DNA of 6,345 bases, taken from contig CAIXAY010000374.1 of assembly GCA_903917505.1 (NCBI GenBank), positions 1-6,345 on the forward strand, read 5' to 3'. The translations under genes and the position numbers were made by a program. The DNA comes from an uncultured beta proteobacterium. Its GTDB lineage: Bacteria > Pseudomonadota > Gammaproteobacteria > Burkholderiales > Rhodocyclaceae. The notes below the pieces were generated by a model. It was not told the origin of the DNA, ran no database searches, and worked only from the letters and a program-made list of their open reading frames with translations. The stretch's first letter is position 1. Each line of letters opens with the position of its first letter. This document shows positions 1-6,345 of the stretch, piece by piece.

Positions 1-767
1 ATCGTCCCCGGCGCGGCGCTACCCGCCTGCGCTTGTGCGGCCCAAATCTTGATCGGGGTTTTTTCGAAGCTCGCCGCAGCGCCCGGCGCCGGATTGAAGG
101 CGCGTACCTGGCGCGCCCGTGGGATAGCCGGCAGACGCCAGTCGAGCGGCGCTTCAGATTTTTCGATCTTGCGCGCGTACGTGACGCCGGATTCAGGTTG
201 CGGGACCAGCGGCATCGGCAATTGGCCCAGCGCCTCGACGATCAAGCGGGCGCCGAGCGCGGCAAGCTTTTCGTGCAGGCTGGCGGCGCTGTCGTCGTCG
301 GCAATTGGCAGGCTGTCACTGAGCAGCACCGGGCCGGTGTCGAGGCCAGCGTCCATTTGCATGATGCACACGCCGGTCCGGCTGTCGCCGGCGAGGATCG
401 CCCGCTGAATCGGCGCTGCGCCGCGCCAGCGCGGCAACAATGACGCGTGAATATTGATGCAGCCAAAGCGCGGCATTTCGAGTATTGGCTGCGGGAGAAT
501 CAGGCCGTAGGCGGCGACGATGAAAACATCGGCGCCGACGGCGCGCAGCCTGTCCTGCGCGGCGGGGTCTCTGAGGCTTTGCGGCTGGAAAACTTCGATC
601 CCCGATGCCAGCGCCAGTTCCTTGACTGCCGAGGCATGCAGCGCGAGGCCGCGGCCAGCGGTCCGGTCGGGCTGGGTGAGCACGAGCGCGATTTGGTGTC
701 CGGACGCCAGAATGGCGCGCAAGGCAAGCGCCGCAAATTGCGGCGTGCCGGCAAAAACAATCTTCAT
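1..767 (-). CDS. fmt: Methionyl-tRNA formyltransferase, 3' end cut off by the window
   Basis: Fmt transfers a formyl group from 10-formyltetrahydrofolate to Met-tRNAfMet in the cytoplasm, making the initiator tRNA for bacterial translation. Reading the minus strand from the ATG at 767 gives 255 codons with no stop before the left edge. The protein opens [16 protein letters not shown], the usual Fmt start. It then shows [10 protein letters not shown] (31-40), VAAYGLILP (84-92), [20 protein letters not shown] (102-121) and [10 protein letters not shown] (136-145). N105, H107 and D143 match the catalytic Asn106, His108 and Asp144 of E. coli Fmt. The C-terminal tRNA-binding domain begins around AFNPAPGA (223-230) and continues outside the window; roughly 50-60 residues are missing if the length is typical. 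The start codon overlaps the def stop codon (ATGA), so translation is probably coupled to def. No frameshift is seen. Family identification is very secure. Confidence 0.97.
   Translation of the reverse strand, partial: MKIVFAGTPQFAALALRAILASGHQIALVLTQPDRTAGRGLALHASAVKELALASGIEVFQPQSLRDPAAQDRLRAVGADVFIVAAYGLILPQPILEMPRFGCINIHASLLPRWRGAAPIQRAILAGDSRTGVCIMQMDAGLDTGPVLLSDSLPIADDDSAASLHEKLAALGARLIVEALGQLPMPLVPQPESGVTYARKIEKSEAPLDWRLPAIPRARQVRAFNPAPGAAASFEKTPIKIWAAQAQAGSAAPGT
764..767 (-). other. def-fmt stop/start overlap (ATGA)
   Basis: On the minus strand the four bases ATGA hold both the fmt start codon (767-765) and the def stop codon TGA (766-764). This arrangement usually means ribosomes finishing def re-initiate on fmt, keeping the formylating and deformylating enzymes co-expressed. 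The overlap is read directly from the sequence; the coupling is inferred. Confidence 0.9.
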
Positions 768-1267
768 GCGGTAATCCGCGCCTGCTTGGCGAGCTTGGCC
801 TTGATGCGCATCTGTTTGAGCAGTGAGAGGTGTTCGACAAAAACCTTCCCGTCCAGATGCTCGATCTCATGCTGCAGGCACACGGCCAGCACGCCATTGG
901 CATCGATAGTCTGCGTCTTGCCAGCCGGGTCGAGATAACGCACCACGACACGGTCTGAGCGCTCGACCTTGTCGTAGATACCGGGCACCGAGAGGCAGCC
1001 TTCCTCGCATACCTGCACACCCGAACGCTCGAGGAGCTCGGGATTGATGAGCACCAAGAGCTGATCGCGAGTCTCCGACGCGTCGATGACGATCACCCGC
1101 TTGTGCACATCGACCTGCGTCGCGGCCAGGCCGATGCCCGGCGCTTCGTACATCGTCTCGGCCATGTCGCGCGCCAGGCGGCGGATGCTCTCGTCGACCT
1201 TTTCAACGGGCGCCGCGACGGTTTTCAGGCGCGGATCGGGATAGCGCAGTATCGGTAATAGCGGCAT
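764..1267 (-). CDS. def: Peptide deformylase
   Basis: Peptide deformylase is a metal-dependent hydrolase that removes the formyl group from the N-terminal methionine of new proteins. The 167-residue product has all three family motifs: GIGLAATQ (44-51), EEGCLS (88-93, metal ligand C91) and QHEIEHLDG (132-140, metal ligands H133 and H137, catalytic E134). The start chosen is the ATG at 1267 ([14 protein letters not shown]), because deformylases normally begin just before the ILxYPDPRL segment. An in-frame ATG at 1315 would add 16 residues ([16 protein letters not shown]) without family support. Neither start has a good Shine-Dalgarno sequence. The third motif reads HEIEH where HEIDH or HEMDH is common, a conservative change that leaves the ligands intact. 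It is the first gene of a def-fmt operon and is transcribed divergently from the LysM gene. Length and motifs are normal for the family. Confidence 0.96.
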   Translation of the reverse strand: MPLLPILRYPDPRLKTVAAPVEKVDESIRRLARDMAETMYEAPGIGLAATQVDVHKRVIVIDASETRDQLLVLINPELLERSGVQVCEEGCLSVPGIYDKVERSDRVVVRYLDPAGKTQTIDANGVLAVCLQHEIEHLDGKVFVEHLSLLKQMRIKAKLAKQARITA

Positions 1268-1326
1268 AAAAAGCTTGATCGAAGAAGTAATTACGTGCAG
1301 AATCCACTGCAACATCTTGAAAAACG

Positions 1327-1341
1327 GCGCAATATTTGCGC
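1327..1341. repeat. Perfect 15-bp dyad GCGCAA-TAT-TTGCGC
   Basis: GCGCAA (1327-1332) and TTGCGC (1336-1341) are exact reverse complements separated by TAT. The symmetry and AT-rich centre suit a small operator for a dimeric regulator, or a short hairpin. On the minus strand it begins directly after a TACAAT hexamer, so it would sit near the transcription start of def if that hexamer is a real -10 box. No regulator can be named from the sequence. There is no T-tract, so it is not a terminator. Confidence 0.5.
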
Positions 1342-1457
1342 ATTGTAGACGATGTCCATGGCGCGGGGGACTGTTCAGGTGCAGCGGCGATCCTTGTCTC
1401 GCAACTCTCGCAAACGGATGTCAGGCCAGCCAACACAGACGTCGCCGACTGTTTGTA

Positions 1458-1463
1458 TGAGGA
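1458..1463 (+). promoter_or_regulatory. Ribosome binding site of the LysM gene
   Basis: TGAGGA, with core GAGG at 1459-1462, lies eight bases before the ATG at 1471. It supports that start, which also opens a clean signal peptide, over the longer in-frame reading that would begin at the TTG at 1336. It is the clearest Shine-Dalgarno sequence in the window. Confidence 0.7.
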
Positions 1464-1470
1464 TAACACG

Positions 1471-2502
1471 ATGAACCGCATTATATCCGCGCTCATTCTG
1501 GTGGCGGCCGCGACGTTGTGCAGCGCTGCCGAACCGCCGCTGCAACTGGCCGCGAGCGCGCCGGAACGCCATATCGTCGTTCCCGGCGACACCCTCTGGG
1601 GAATCGCCGCGGAGTTTCTCAAGGAGCCGTGGCGCTGGCCGGAGATCTGGCGGATGAATCGCGAACAGATCAAGAATCCGAACCGCATTTTTCCAGGCGA
1701 CGTGATTGTCCTCGACCGCGACGCCAGTGGCAATCCGCTGCTGCGCATGCAGGATACCAAGCTACAGCCGAAAGTCTATTCCGAAGCGATGAATCAGGCG
1801 ATTCCGCCGATTCCACCCAACGTCATCGAACCCTTCGTTTCGGCGCCCTTGATCGTCGAGGTCGGCGGCCTCAACGGCGCCGCGCGTATTGTCGCCACGC
1901 AACAGGATCGTTATTTTTTGGGTAACGGCGATTTGGCTTATGTCGAGAACGCCGACGCGGCAACGCAGCAGTGGCAGATTTATCGCAACGGCAAGCCTTT
2001 GTACGACCCTGCGGATCCGAAGCAAATTCTAGGCTACGAGGCGTTTTATCTGGGCACGGCGATACAAACCAGGCCGGGCAATCCGGCGACGTTCCAGATA
2101 CTGAGCGCCAAGGAGGAAGTCGCTCGCGGTGATCGCCTGGTTCCTGCCGCGCGGCCAACTTTGGTGGCCTACGTTCCGCACCGGCCAGATACGCTGATTG
2201 ATGGCCGTATCATCGCGGTCTACGGCGGCGTCGGCGGCGCCCTCGGCGCCGGCGGACGCGGCTCCATCGTGTCGGTGAGCAAAGGCGCTCGAGACGGCGT
2301 CGAAATTGGTCATGTGCTGGCGCTGGAACGCAACCGCTTTGTCGTTCAGCGCGACGAAGAAGATCGTAAGATGAGCGTGCAAATCCCGCCCGAACGCATC
2401 GGGCTGCTCTTTGTGTTCCGTACCTTTGAGCATATCTCCTATGCCCTGATCGTGCAGTCGGAGGGCACCGTCGAAGCCAACGACTTCGTCCGCACCCCCT
2501 GA
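1471..2502 (+). CDS. Exported LysM-domain peptidoglycan-binding protein
   Basis: The 343-residue protein begins with a signal peptide (MNRIISALILVAAATLCSAA, likely cut after A20), so it should be exported to the periplasm. Cys17 is preceded by Leu, which does not fit a lipobox, so a lipoprotein is unlikely. A single LysM domain follows at about 34-81, with VVPGDTLWGIA near its start and NRIFPGDVIVL at its end; such domains bind the glycan strands of peptidoglycan. The region from about 100 to 343 has no catalytic motif I recognise. It includes a Gly-rich stretch (YGGVGGALGAGGRG, 251-264), then GARDGVEIGHVLAL (272-285), and ends in VRTP. I recall similar LysM proteins beside dprA in many betaproteobacteria, so the pairing looks conserved, though the role is unknown. 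dprA follows after three bases, which suggests co-transcription. The LysM assignment is secure; the exact function is not known. Confidence 0.9.
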   Translation: MNRIISALILVAAATLCSAAEPPLQLAASAPERHIVVPGDTLWGIAAEFLKEPWRWPEIWRMNREQIKNPNRIFPGDVIVLDRDASGNPLLRMQDTKLQPKVYSEAMNQAIPPIPPNVIEPFVSAPLIVEVGGLNGAARIVATQQDRYFLGNGDLAYVENADAATQQWQIYRNGKPLYDPADPKQILGYEAFYLGTAIQTRPGNPATFQILSAKEEVARGDRLVPAARPTLVAYVPHRPDTLIDGRIIAVYGGVGGALGAGGRGSIVSVSKGARDGVEIGHVLALERNRFVVQRDEEDRKMSVQIPPERIGLLFVFRTFEHISYALIVQSEGTVEANDFVRTP

Positions 2503-2505
2503 GAA

Positions 2506-3615
2506 ATGATTGCCGGAGAGGCCCTGTCTAGCTGGTTAAGACTGACCCTCGTTCCGGGTATCGGCGGTGAAACACAGCGCAAGCTGTTGCAGGCGTTCGG
2601 GTTGCCCAACGCCGTTTTCGCAGCGAGCCGCAGCGCGCTGCGCGAAGTCATCGGCGACAAGAGTACGAGCCTCCTGCTTGAAACCGGCAATGCCGAGGCC
2701 GTAGCCGCAGCTTGCGTGTGGTCGGAAGGCGTCAATCAGTACATTGTCACGCTGGCCGATGCCGAGTATCCGCAGGCGCTGCTGGAAATTGCCGATCCAC
2801 CGACATTGCTCTACGTACGCGGCAGAGTCGACTTGCTCAACCGACCGGCGCTGGCCATCGTCGGAAGCCGCAATCCAACGCCGCAAGGCATACATAACGC
2901 GGAGGTATTCTCGGCGGCCTTTGCCGATGCCGGTCTGGTGATCACCAGTGGCCTCGCCCTCGGCATCGACGCCGCTGCGCACCGCGGCGCGCTGGCTGCC
3001 GGCGGCGACACGGTCGCTTTCATCGGTACCGGAATCGACCGAATCTATCCGGCGCGAAACCGCGATCTGGCGCGGGAGATCGGCGAACGCGGTACTATTG
3101 TTTCGGAATTTGCCATCGGCACGCCGGTCAGCGCGGCCAATTTTCCGCGCCGCAATCGCCTGATCTCCGGAATCGCGCGCGGGGTTCTCGTTGTCGAGGC
3201 GACCATCGACAGCGGTTCGCTGATAACCTCGCGCCTTGCCGGCGAACAGGGGCGAGAAGTCTTTGCCATTCCTGGGTCGATACACTCGCCGCAATCGCGA
3301 GGGTGCCACAAGTTGATCAAGCAAGGCGCCAAGCTCGTCGAGACGGCTGACGACGTTCTTGAGGAACTGCGCTGGAGTTCGACGCGAATTGCTCAGACGG
3401 AACCGGTGAGCAAGGACGCGGGTGCTTGCGATGCTTCCGCGATGGGCGATGATTTGCTCGCACTGATGGGTTTTGATCCCTGTGGGGTCGACGAACTTGC
3501 CGTGCGTAGCGGCTTGGCGGCCGATGCGCTTTCCGTGCTGCTGCTGCACCTGGAACTCGATGGTCGCGTGGCCAGCTTGCCCGGCGGCCGTTACCAGCGG
3601 CTGCCTGGGAGCTGA
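2506..3615 (+). CDS. dprA: DNA-processing protein DprA (Smf)
   Basis: DprA binds incoming single-stranded DNA during natural transformation and loads RecA onto it in the cytoplasm; it is also widespread in bacteria not known to be competent. The 369-residue product has a helix-hairpin-helix-like N-terminus (LTLVPGIGGETQRKLLQAFG, 13-32). The Rossmann-like core has AIVGSRNPT (117-125), SGLALGIDAAAHRGAL (148-163), GTGIDRIYPARN (174-185), FPRRNRLISG (213-222), SGSLITSRLAGEQGREVFAI (236-255) and GCHKLIKQGAK (266-276). A C-terminal winged-helix-like segment (about 315-366) carries DDLLALMGFDPCGVDELA, as in the DprA_WH domain. The family is therefore complete and looks intact. The ATG lies three bases after the LysM stop, with only a weak TGAGAA upstream, so expression probably depends on translation of the LysM gene. 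Presence of dprA alone does not show that the organism is transformable. Confidence 0.96.
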   Translation: MIAGEALSSWLRLTLVPGIGGETQRKLLQAFGLPNAVFAASRSALREVIGDKSTSLLLETGNAEAVAAACVWSEGVNQYIVTLADAEYPQALLEIADPPTLLYVRGRVDLLNRPALAIVGSRNPTPQGIHNAEVFSAAFADAGLVITSGLALGIDAAAHRGALAAGGDTVAFIGTGIDRIYPARNRDLAREIGERGTIVSEFAIGTPVSAANFPRRNRLISGIARGVLVVEATIDSGSLITSRLAGEQGREVFAIPGSIHSPQSRGCHKLIKQGAKLVETADDVLEELRWSSTRIAQTEPVSKDAGACDASAMGDDLLALMGFDPCGVDELAVRSGLAADALSVLLLHLELDGRVASLPGGRYQRLPGS

Positions 3616-3770
3616 GTACCGGGCATCAGTTCGATCACCCGTTGCGACGCTGGCCACTTCAGTTTTTGGCGCTGCCGCTTGGCGGATGCTCCGGGGCGGA
3701 CGCGCTGAGCCGCTCGGCTACGAAGGCCTCATAAATCGCGCCGATTTTCGGCCGGCACAGCGACCTCTGC

Positions 3771-3800
3771 TTGCCAAGCGTGGCATAGTGCTTCTATTAT
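3771..3800 (+). promoter_or_regulatory. Putative sigma70 promoter for topB
   Basis: TTGCCA at 3771-3776 and TATTAT at 3795-3800 each match the sigma70 consensus at five of six positions, with an 18-bp spacer. Transcription would start near 3807, giving topB a leader of roughly 67 bases. It would also exclude the in-frame ATG at 3799 as a start on this transcript. This is a pattern match only. Confidence 0.5.
3772..3785. repeat. Dyad TGCCA-AGCG-TGGCA over the -35 box
   Basis: TGCCA (3772-3776) and TGGCA (3781-3785) are exact reverse complements four bases apart, and the left arm overlaps the putative topB -35 box. A protein bound here would block or contact RNA polymerase. Five-base arms can arise by chance, so this is a weak candidate. 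Confidence 0.3.
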
Positions 3801-3815
3801 GCCTCGCAGCGAGGC
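3801..3815. repeat. Perfect 15-bp dyad GCCTCGC-A-GCGAGGC at the topB start region
   Basis: Two exact seven-base complementary arms flank a single A, directly after the TATTAT hexamer. In DNA it could be an operator spanning the expected transcription start. In RNA it could form a six-base-pair hairpin with a CAG loop at the 5' end of the topB transcript, which can stabilise messages. There is no following T-tract, so it does not look like an intrinsic terminator. Confidence 0.5.
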
Positions 3816-3873
3816 GCTAAGCCGTAATTCCGAAGTCATAATGTTTGCCATAGCCCGGGTTAGAAAATACTCC

Positions 3874-6345
3874 ATGAGCAAGAAGCTGATCATTGCCGAA
3901 AAACCTTCCGTCGCCGCCGACATTGCACGCGCGCTCGGGGGATTCACCAAACACGACGACTTTTTCGAAAGCGATGAATGCGTTCTTTGCTCGGCGGTGG
4001 GCCACCTCTTGGAGCTGGCCTGTCCTGAGGAGTTCGAAGTGAAGCGCGGCAAGTGGTCCTTTGCGCACTTGCCGGTCATTCCTCCGTACTTTGCGCTCAA
4101 GCCTATCGAGAAGTCTGAGCCGCGGCTCAGACTCCTGGCGCGGCTAATCAAACGCAAGGACGTCGGTAGTTTGATCAATGCCTGTGACGCCGGGCGCGAA
4201 GGCGAGTTAATCTTTAACTACATTGCCCAGCACGTCAAAACGGCCAAGCCGGTCGAGCGGCTGTGGCTGCAGTCGATGACGCAACAGGCGATCAAGGATG
4301 GTTTTTCCCGCTTGCGTGCCGGCAGCGAAATGCAGGGGCTCGCCGATGCGGCCGTCTGCCGTTCCGAGTCCGACTGGCTGGTCGGCATCAACGGCACCCG
4401 AGCGATGACCGCTTTCAATTCCAAGACCGGCGGCTTCCATCTGACGACCGTAGGTCGTGTGCAAACGCCGACGCTGGCGCTGATGGTTGAACGCGAGGAC
4501 AAGATTCGCAAGTTCAAGGCCCGGGATTACTGGGAAGTCGAGGGGGTTTTCGCCTGTGCTGCCGGCGAATATCGCGGCAAATGGTTTGACGAGCGCTACA
4601 AGGGCAAGGAAGACGATGAGCACGCCCGCGCCGAACGCCTGTGGGACAGGCTACGGGCGCAGGCGCTGAAGGACAAATGTCAGGGCAAGCCAGGCATCGT
4701 TGATGAAGAGGCCAAGCCTTCGACCCAGCTTTCGCCAATGCTTTATGACCTGACCAGCCTGCAACGCGAAGCGAACGGCCGGTTCGGCTTTTCGGCCAAA
4801 TCGACGCTCGGGCTGGCACAGGCACTCTACGAAAAACACAAGGTGCTGACTTATCCGCGCACCGACGCGCGCGCGCTGCCGGAAGACTATTTGCCGACGG
4901 TCAATGCGACGCTCGCCATGCTGACCGGCCAGGGTATCGGCAAAGGTCATGACGAAGCTTTGCTCGCGCGTTACTCCCCTTTCGCCCACCAGATTCTCGC
5001 GCGCAAGTGGGTTCTACCGAACAAGCGAATTTTCAATAACGCGAAGATATCGGACCACTTCGCGATCATTCCGACTCTGCAAGCGCCCAAGCATTTATCC
5101 GAGCCAGAGCAAAAACTTTATGACTTGGTGGTCAAACGTTTCCTCGCCGTTTTCTATCCGGCTGCCGAGTATTTGTTGACGACGCGGATTACGCGTGTCG
5201 AAGCGGAGCCGTTCAAGACGGAAGGCAAGGTTCTAGTTAATCCCGGCTGGTTGGCGGTTTACGGGCGCGAAGCACAGGAAGGCGATGAAGGAAATCTGGT
5301 GCCCGTTGCCTCCAAGGAGCGGGTCAATACCGAAGACATCCTGCTCAACGCCAACCAGACCAAGCCACCGGCTCGCTATTCGGAAGCGACGCTTCTGTCG
5401 GCCATGGAGGGCGCTGGCAAGATGGTCGACGACGAGGAATTGAAGGCGGCGATGGCCGGCCGCGGCCTCGGTACGCCCGCCACGCGAGCCCAGATCATAG
5501 AGAATCTGATCGGCGAGCAATACTTGCACCGAGAGGGGCGCGAACTGCAGCCGACCGCCAAGGCCTTCTCGCTGATGACCTTGCTGAACGGATTGGGCGT
5601 TCCAGAGTTGACATCGCCGGAGCTCACGGGCGGATGGGAATGGAAGCTCGCGCGCATGGAGCGTGGTGAAATGTCGCGCGCGGAGTTCATGAAGGAAATC
5701 GCCGCGATGACGCAGCACATCGTCGACCGCGCGAAGAGTTACGACAGTGACACGATTCCCGGCGATTTTGGTGAACTGACATCGCCTTGCCCCAGGTGTG
5801 GGGGAAAGATCAAGGAGACCTACAAGAAATTCCAGTGCCAGGCGTGTGACTTTGCCCTTTGGAAGATCGTAGCCGGTCGCCAATTTGAACCGCAAGAGAT
5901 AGAAACCCTGCTTGGCCAGCGCAGCATCGGGCCGTTGACCGGCTTTCGCAATAAGATGGGGCGGCCGTTCAATGCAATCATCCGGCTGAATGAGCAGAAT
6001 GTTCCGGAATTCGACTTTGGGCAAGGGGCCAACGGAGACTCGGGCGCGGGTGAAGATGTTGATTTTTCCGGGCGGGAAGCGCTCGGAAGCTGTCCGAAGT
6101 GCGGCGCTCGGGTTTTCGAACACGGTATGGCCTACGTCTGCGAGAAGTCTGTGCCGACCGAAGCGCAGCCCACCCCAAGCTGCGATTTCAAGACTGGCCA
6201 GATCATCCTGCAGCAGCCGATCGAGCGCGCGCAAATGCAAAAACTGCTGGCAACCGGGAAAACCGACCTGCTCGACAAGTTTGTGTCGATGCGCACCCGG
6301 CGCGCCTTCAAAGCCATGCTGGTGTGGGATGCAAGCGCTGGCAAG
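3874..6345 (+). CDS. topB: DNA topoisomerase III (type IA), 3' end cut off by the window
   Basis: TopB cuts and rejoins one DNA strand through a tyrosine linkage, relaxing negative supercoils and decatenating DNA. The frame is open for 824 codons to the right edge. The TOPRIM domain has IIAEKPS (6-12, catalytic-type E9) and CDAGREGEL (104-112). QSMT (133-136), DWLVGINGTRA (167-177) and GRVQTPTL (194-201) follow. The active-site tyrosine is Y327 in LTYPRTD, near E. coli TopB Y328. SDHFAIIPT (393-401) and RGLGTPATRA (530-539) complete the core. The C-terminus carries two four-Cys zinc-finger-like clusters: C639, C642, C655, C658 and C740, C743, C756, C770. The ATG at 3874 is chosen because MSKKLIIAEKPS is where this family starts; in-frame ATGs at 3841 and 3799 lie upstream. 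None of these starts has a strong Shine-Dalgarno sequence. After the second cluster the text still resembles the TopB tail, so probably only a few tens of residues are missing. Confidence 0.96.
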   Translation, partial: MSKKLIIAEKPSVAADIARALGGFTKHDDFFESDECVLCSAVGHLLELACPEEFEVKRGKWSFAHLPVIPPYFALKPIEKSEPRLRLLARLIKRKDVGSLINACDAGREGELIFNYIAQHVKTAKPVERLWLQSMTQQAIKDGFSRLRAGSEMQGLADAAVCRSESDWLVGINGTRAMTAFNSKTGGFHLTTVGRVQTPTLALMVEREDKIRKFKARDYWEVEGVFACAAGEYRGKWFDERYKGKEDDEHARAERLWDRLRAQALKDKCQGKPGIVDEEAKPSTQLSPMLYDLTSLQREANGRFGFSAKSTLGLAQALYEKHKVLTYPRTDARALPEDYLPTVNATLAMLTGQGIGKGHDEALLARYSPFAHQILARKWVLPNKRIFNNAKISDHFAIIPTLQAPKHLSEPEQKLYDLVVKRFLAVFYPAAEYLLTTRITRVEAEPFKTEGKVLVNPGWLAVYGREAQEGDEGNLVPVASKERVNTEDILLNANQTKPPARYSEATLLSAMEGAGKMVDDEELKAAMAGRGLGTPATRAQIIENLIGEQYLHREGRELQPTAKAFSLMTLLNGLGVPELTSPELTGGWEWKLARMERGEMSRAEFMKEIAAMTQHIVDRAKSYDSDTIPGDFGELTSPCPRCGGKIKETYKKFQCQACDFALWKIVAGRQFEPQEIETLLGQRSIGPLTGFRNKMGRPFNAIIRLNEQNVPEFDFGQGANGDSGAGEDVDFSGREALGSCPKCGARVFEHGMAYVCEKSVPTEAQPTPSCDFKTGQIILQQPIERAQMQKLLATGKTDLLDKFVSMRTRRAFKAMLVWDASAGK

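Larger units (their letters stand above)
1268..1470. promoter_or_regulatory. Divergent intergenic region between def and the LysM gene
   Basis: This 203-bp stretch separates the minus-strand def-fmt pair from the plus-strand LysM-dprA pair, so it should hold promoters for both. On the minus strand a TACAAT hexamer (plus positions 1342-1347) resembles a sigma70 -10 box, but there is no convincing -35 box at the right distance. On the plus strand I see no clear promoter for the LysM gene. The one striking element is the perfect dyad at 1327-1341, listed separately. I see no coding potential that looks real here. Confidence 0.55.
3616..3873. other. Non-coding gap between dprA and topB; no smg gene visible
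   Basis: None of the three forward frames resembles Smg/DUF494, whose proteins are about 150-160 residues and too long to fit here. The frames are either broken by stops or are continuations of shadow frames out of dprA. The frame in phase with topB is open from the TGA at 3706-3708 onward, with in-frame ATGs at 3799 and 3841, but its translation looks unlike a protein domain. The gap contains a plausible promoter and two dyads, listed separately. A short stem GCCGA-TTT-TCGGC at 3740-3752 is too small and lacks a T-tract, so I see no convincing terminator for dprA. Confidence 0.7.

Noticed and set aside
316..1020. A 234-codon minus-strand frame overlapping def and fmt
   Set aside because: It is a frame-shifted reading of the def-fmt junction. 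The correct frames give complete catalytic motifs for both enzymes.
1336..1470. A longer LysM protein starting from the TTG at 1336
   Set aside because: The extra 45 residues are unlike a leader sequence and would bury the signal peptide. The ATG at 1471 has a good Shine-Dalgarno sequence.
1516..1524. Possible lipoprotein cysteine (Cys17) in the LysM protein
   Set aside because: The residue before the Cys is Leu, while a lipobox needs Gly, Ala or Ser there; a signal peptidase I site after A20 fits better.
3615..3655. A GTTCGATCAC stretch reminiscent of a tRNA T-loop
   Set aside because: The flanking bases do not form a T-arm stem, and no anticodon or acceptor arms can be built around it.
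2536..3657. A 373-codon open frame on the minus strand
   Set aside because: It is antisense to almost the whole of dprA, whose motifs are unmistakable on the plus strand. The antisense translation is rich in Arg and Gln without any family resemblance.
3473..3820. A 115-codon plus-strand frame spanning the end of dprA and the gap
   Set aside because: Most of it overlaps dprA in another frame, and the part inside the gap shows no similarity to Smg or any family I recognise.
4180..4212. TopB has DAGREGE where topoisomerase I has DPDREGE, so the second Asp is Gly107
   Set aside because: From memory, the DAGREGEL form is usual in this branch of TopB proteins, so it is not a damaged active site.
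5233..6240. A 335-codon open frame on the minus strand
   Set aside because: It lies fully antisense to the conserved zinc-finger and core region of topB and has no recognisable domain. Long antisense frames are common opposite GC-rich genes.

Overview
The window looks like an ordinary chromosomal housekeeping segment of a GC-rich Gram-negative bacterium, most likely a betaproteobacterium. That placement rests on protein resemblance recalled from memory (the LysM protein next to dprA, and a TopB beginning MSKKLIIAEKPS) and on the def-fmt / LysM-dprA arrangement. It was not checked by a search. A Rhodocyclales-like source (Azoarcus, Dechloromonas, Accumulibacter relatives) would fit, but the exact order is uncertain.

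Layout. Positions 1-767 (minus strand) hold most of fmt, which runs off the left edge and lacks its C-terminal part. Positions 764-1267 (minus) hold a complete def, which overlaps fmt by four bases (ATGA). Positions 1268-1470 are a 203-bp divergent intergenic region with a perfect 15-bp dyad. Positions 1471-2502 (plus) encode an exported LysM-domain protein. Positions 2506-3615 (plus) encode DprA, starting three bases after the LysM stop codon. Positions 3616-3873 are a 258-bp non-coding gap with a plausible sigma70 promoter and two dyads. Positions 3874-6345 (plus) encode a DNA topoisomerase III (TopB) that is open to the right edge and lacks only its extreme C-terminus.

How the genes work together. 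def and fmt are a functional pair: Fmt formylates initiator Met-tRNA, and Def removes the formyl group from nascent proteins. On the other strand, the LysM protein (cell envelope) and DprA (loading of incoming single-stranded DNA onto RecA) look co-transcribed. topB probably has its own promoter. In several relatives, as I recall, a small smg (DUF494) gene lies between dprA and the topoisomerase gene. Here I see no trace of it in the gap.

I found no mobile element, CRISPR array, RNA gene, or sign of an undescribed system. The points most worth a second look are the apparently missing smg, the uncharacterised C-terminal region of the LysM protein, and the two dyads that each sit directly beside a -10-like hexamer.
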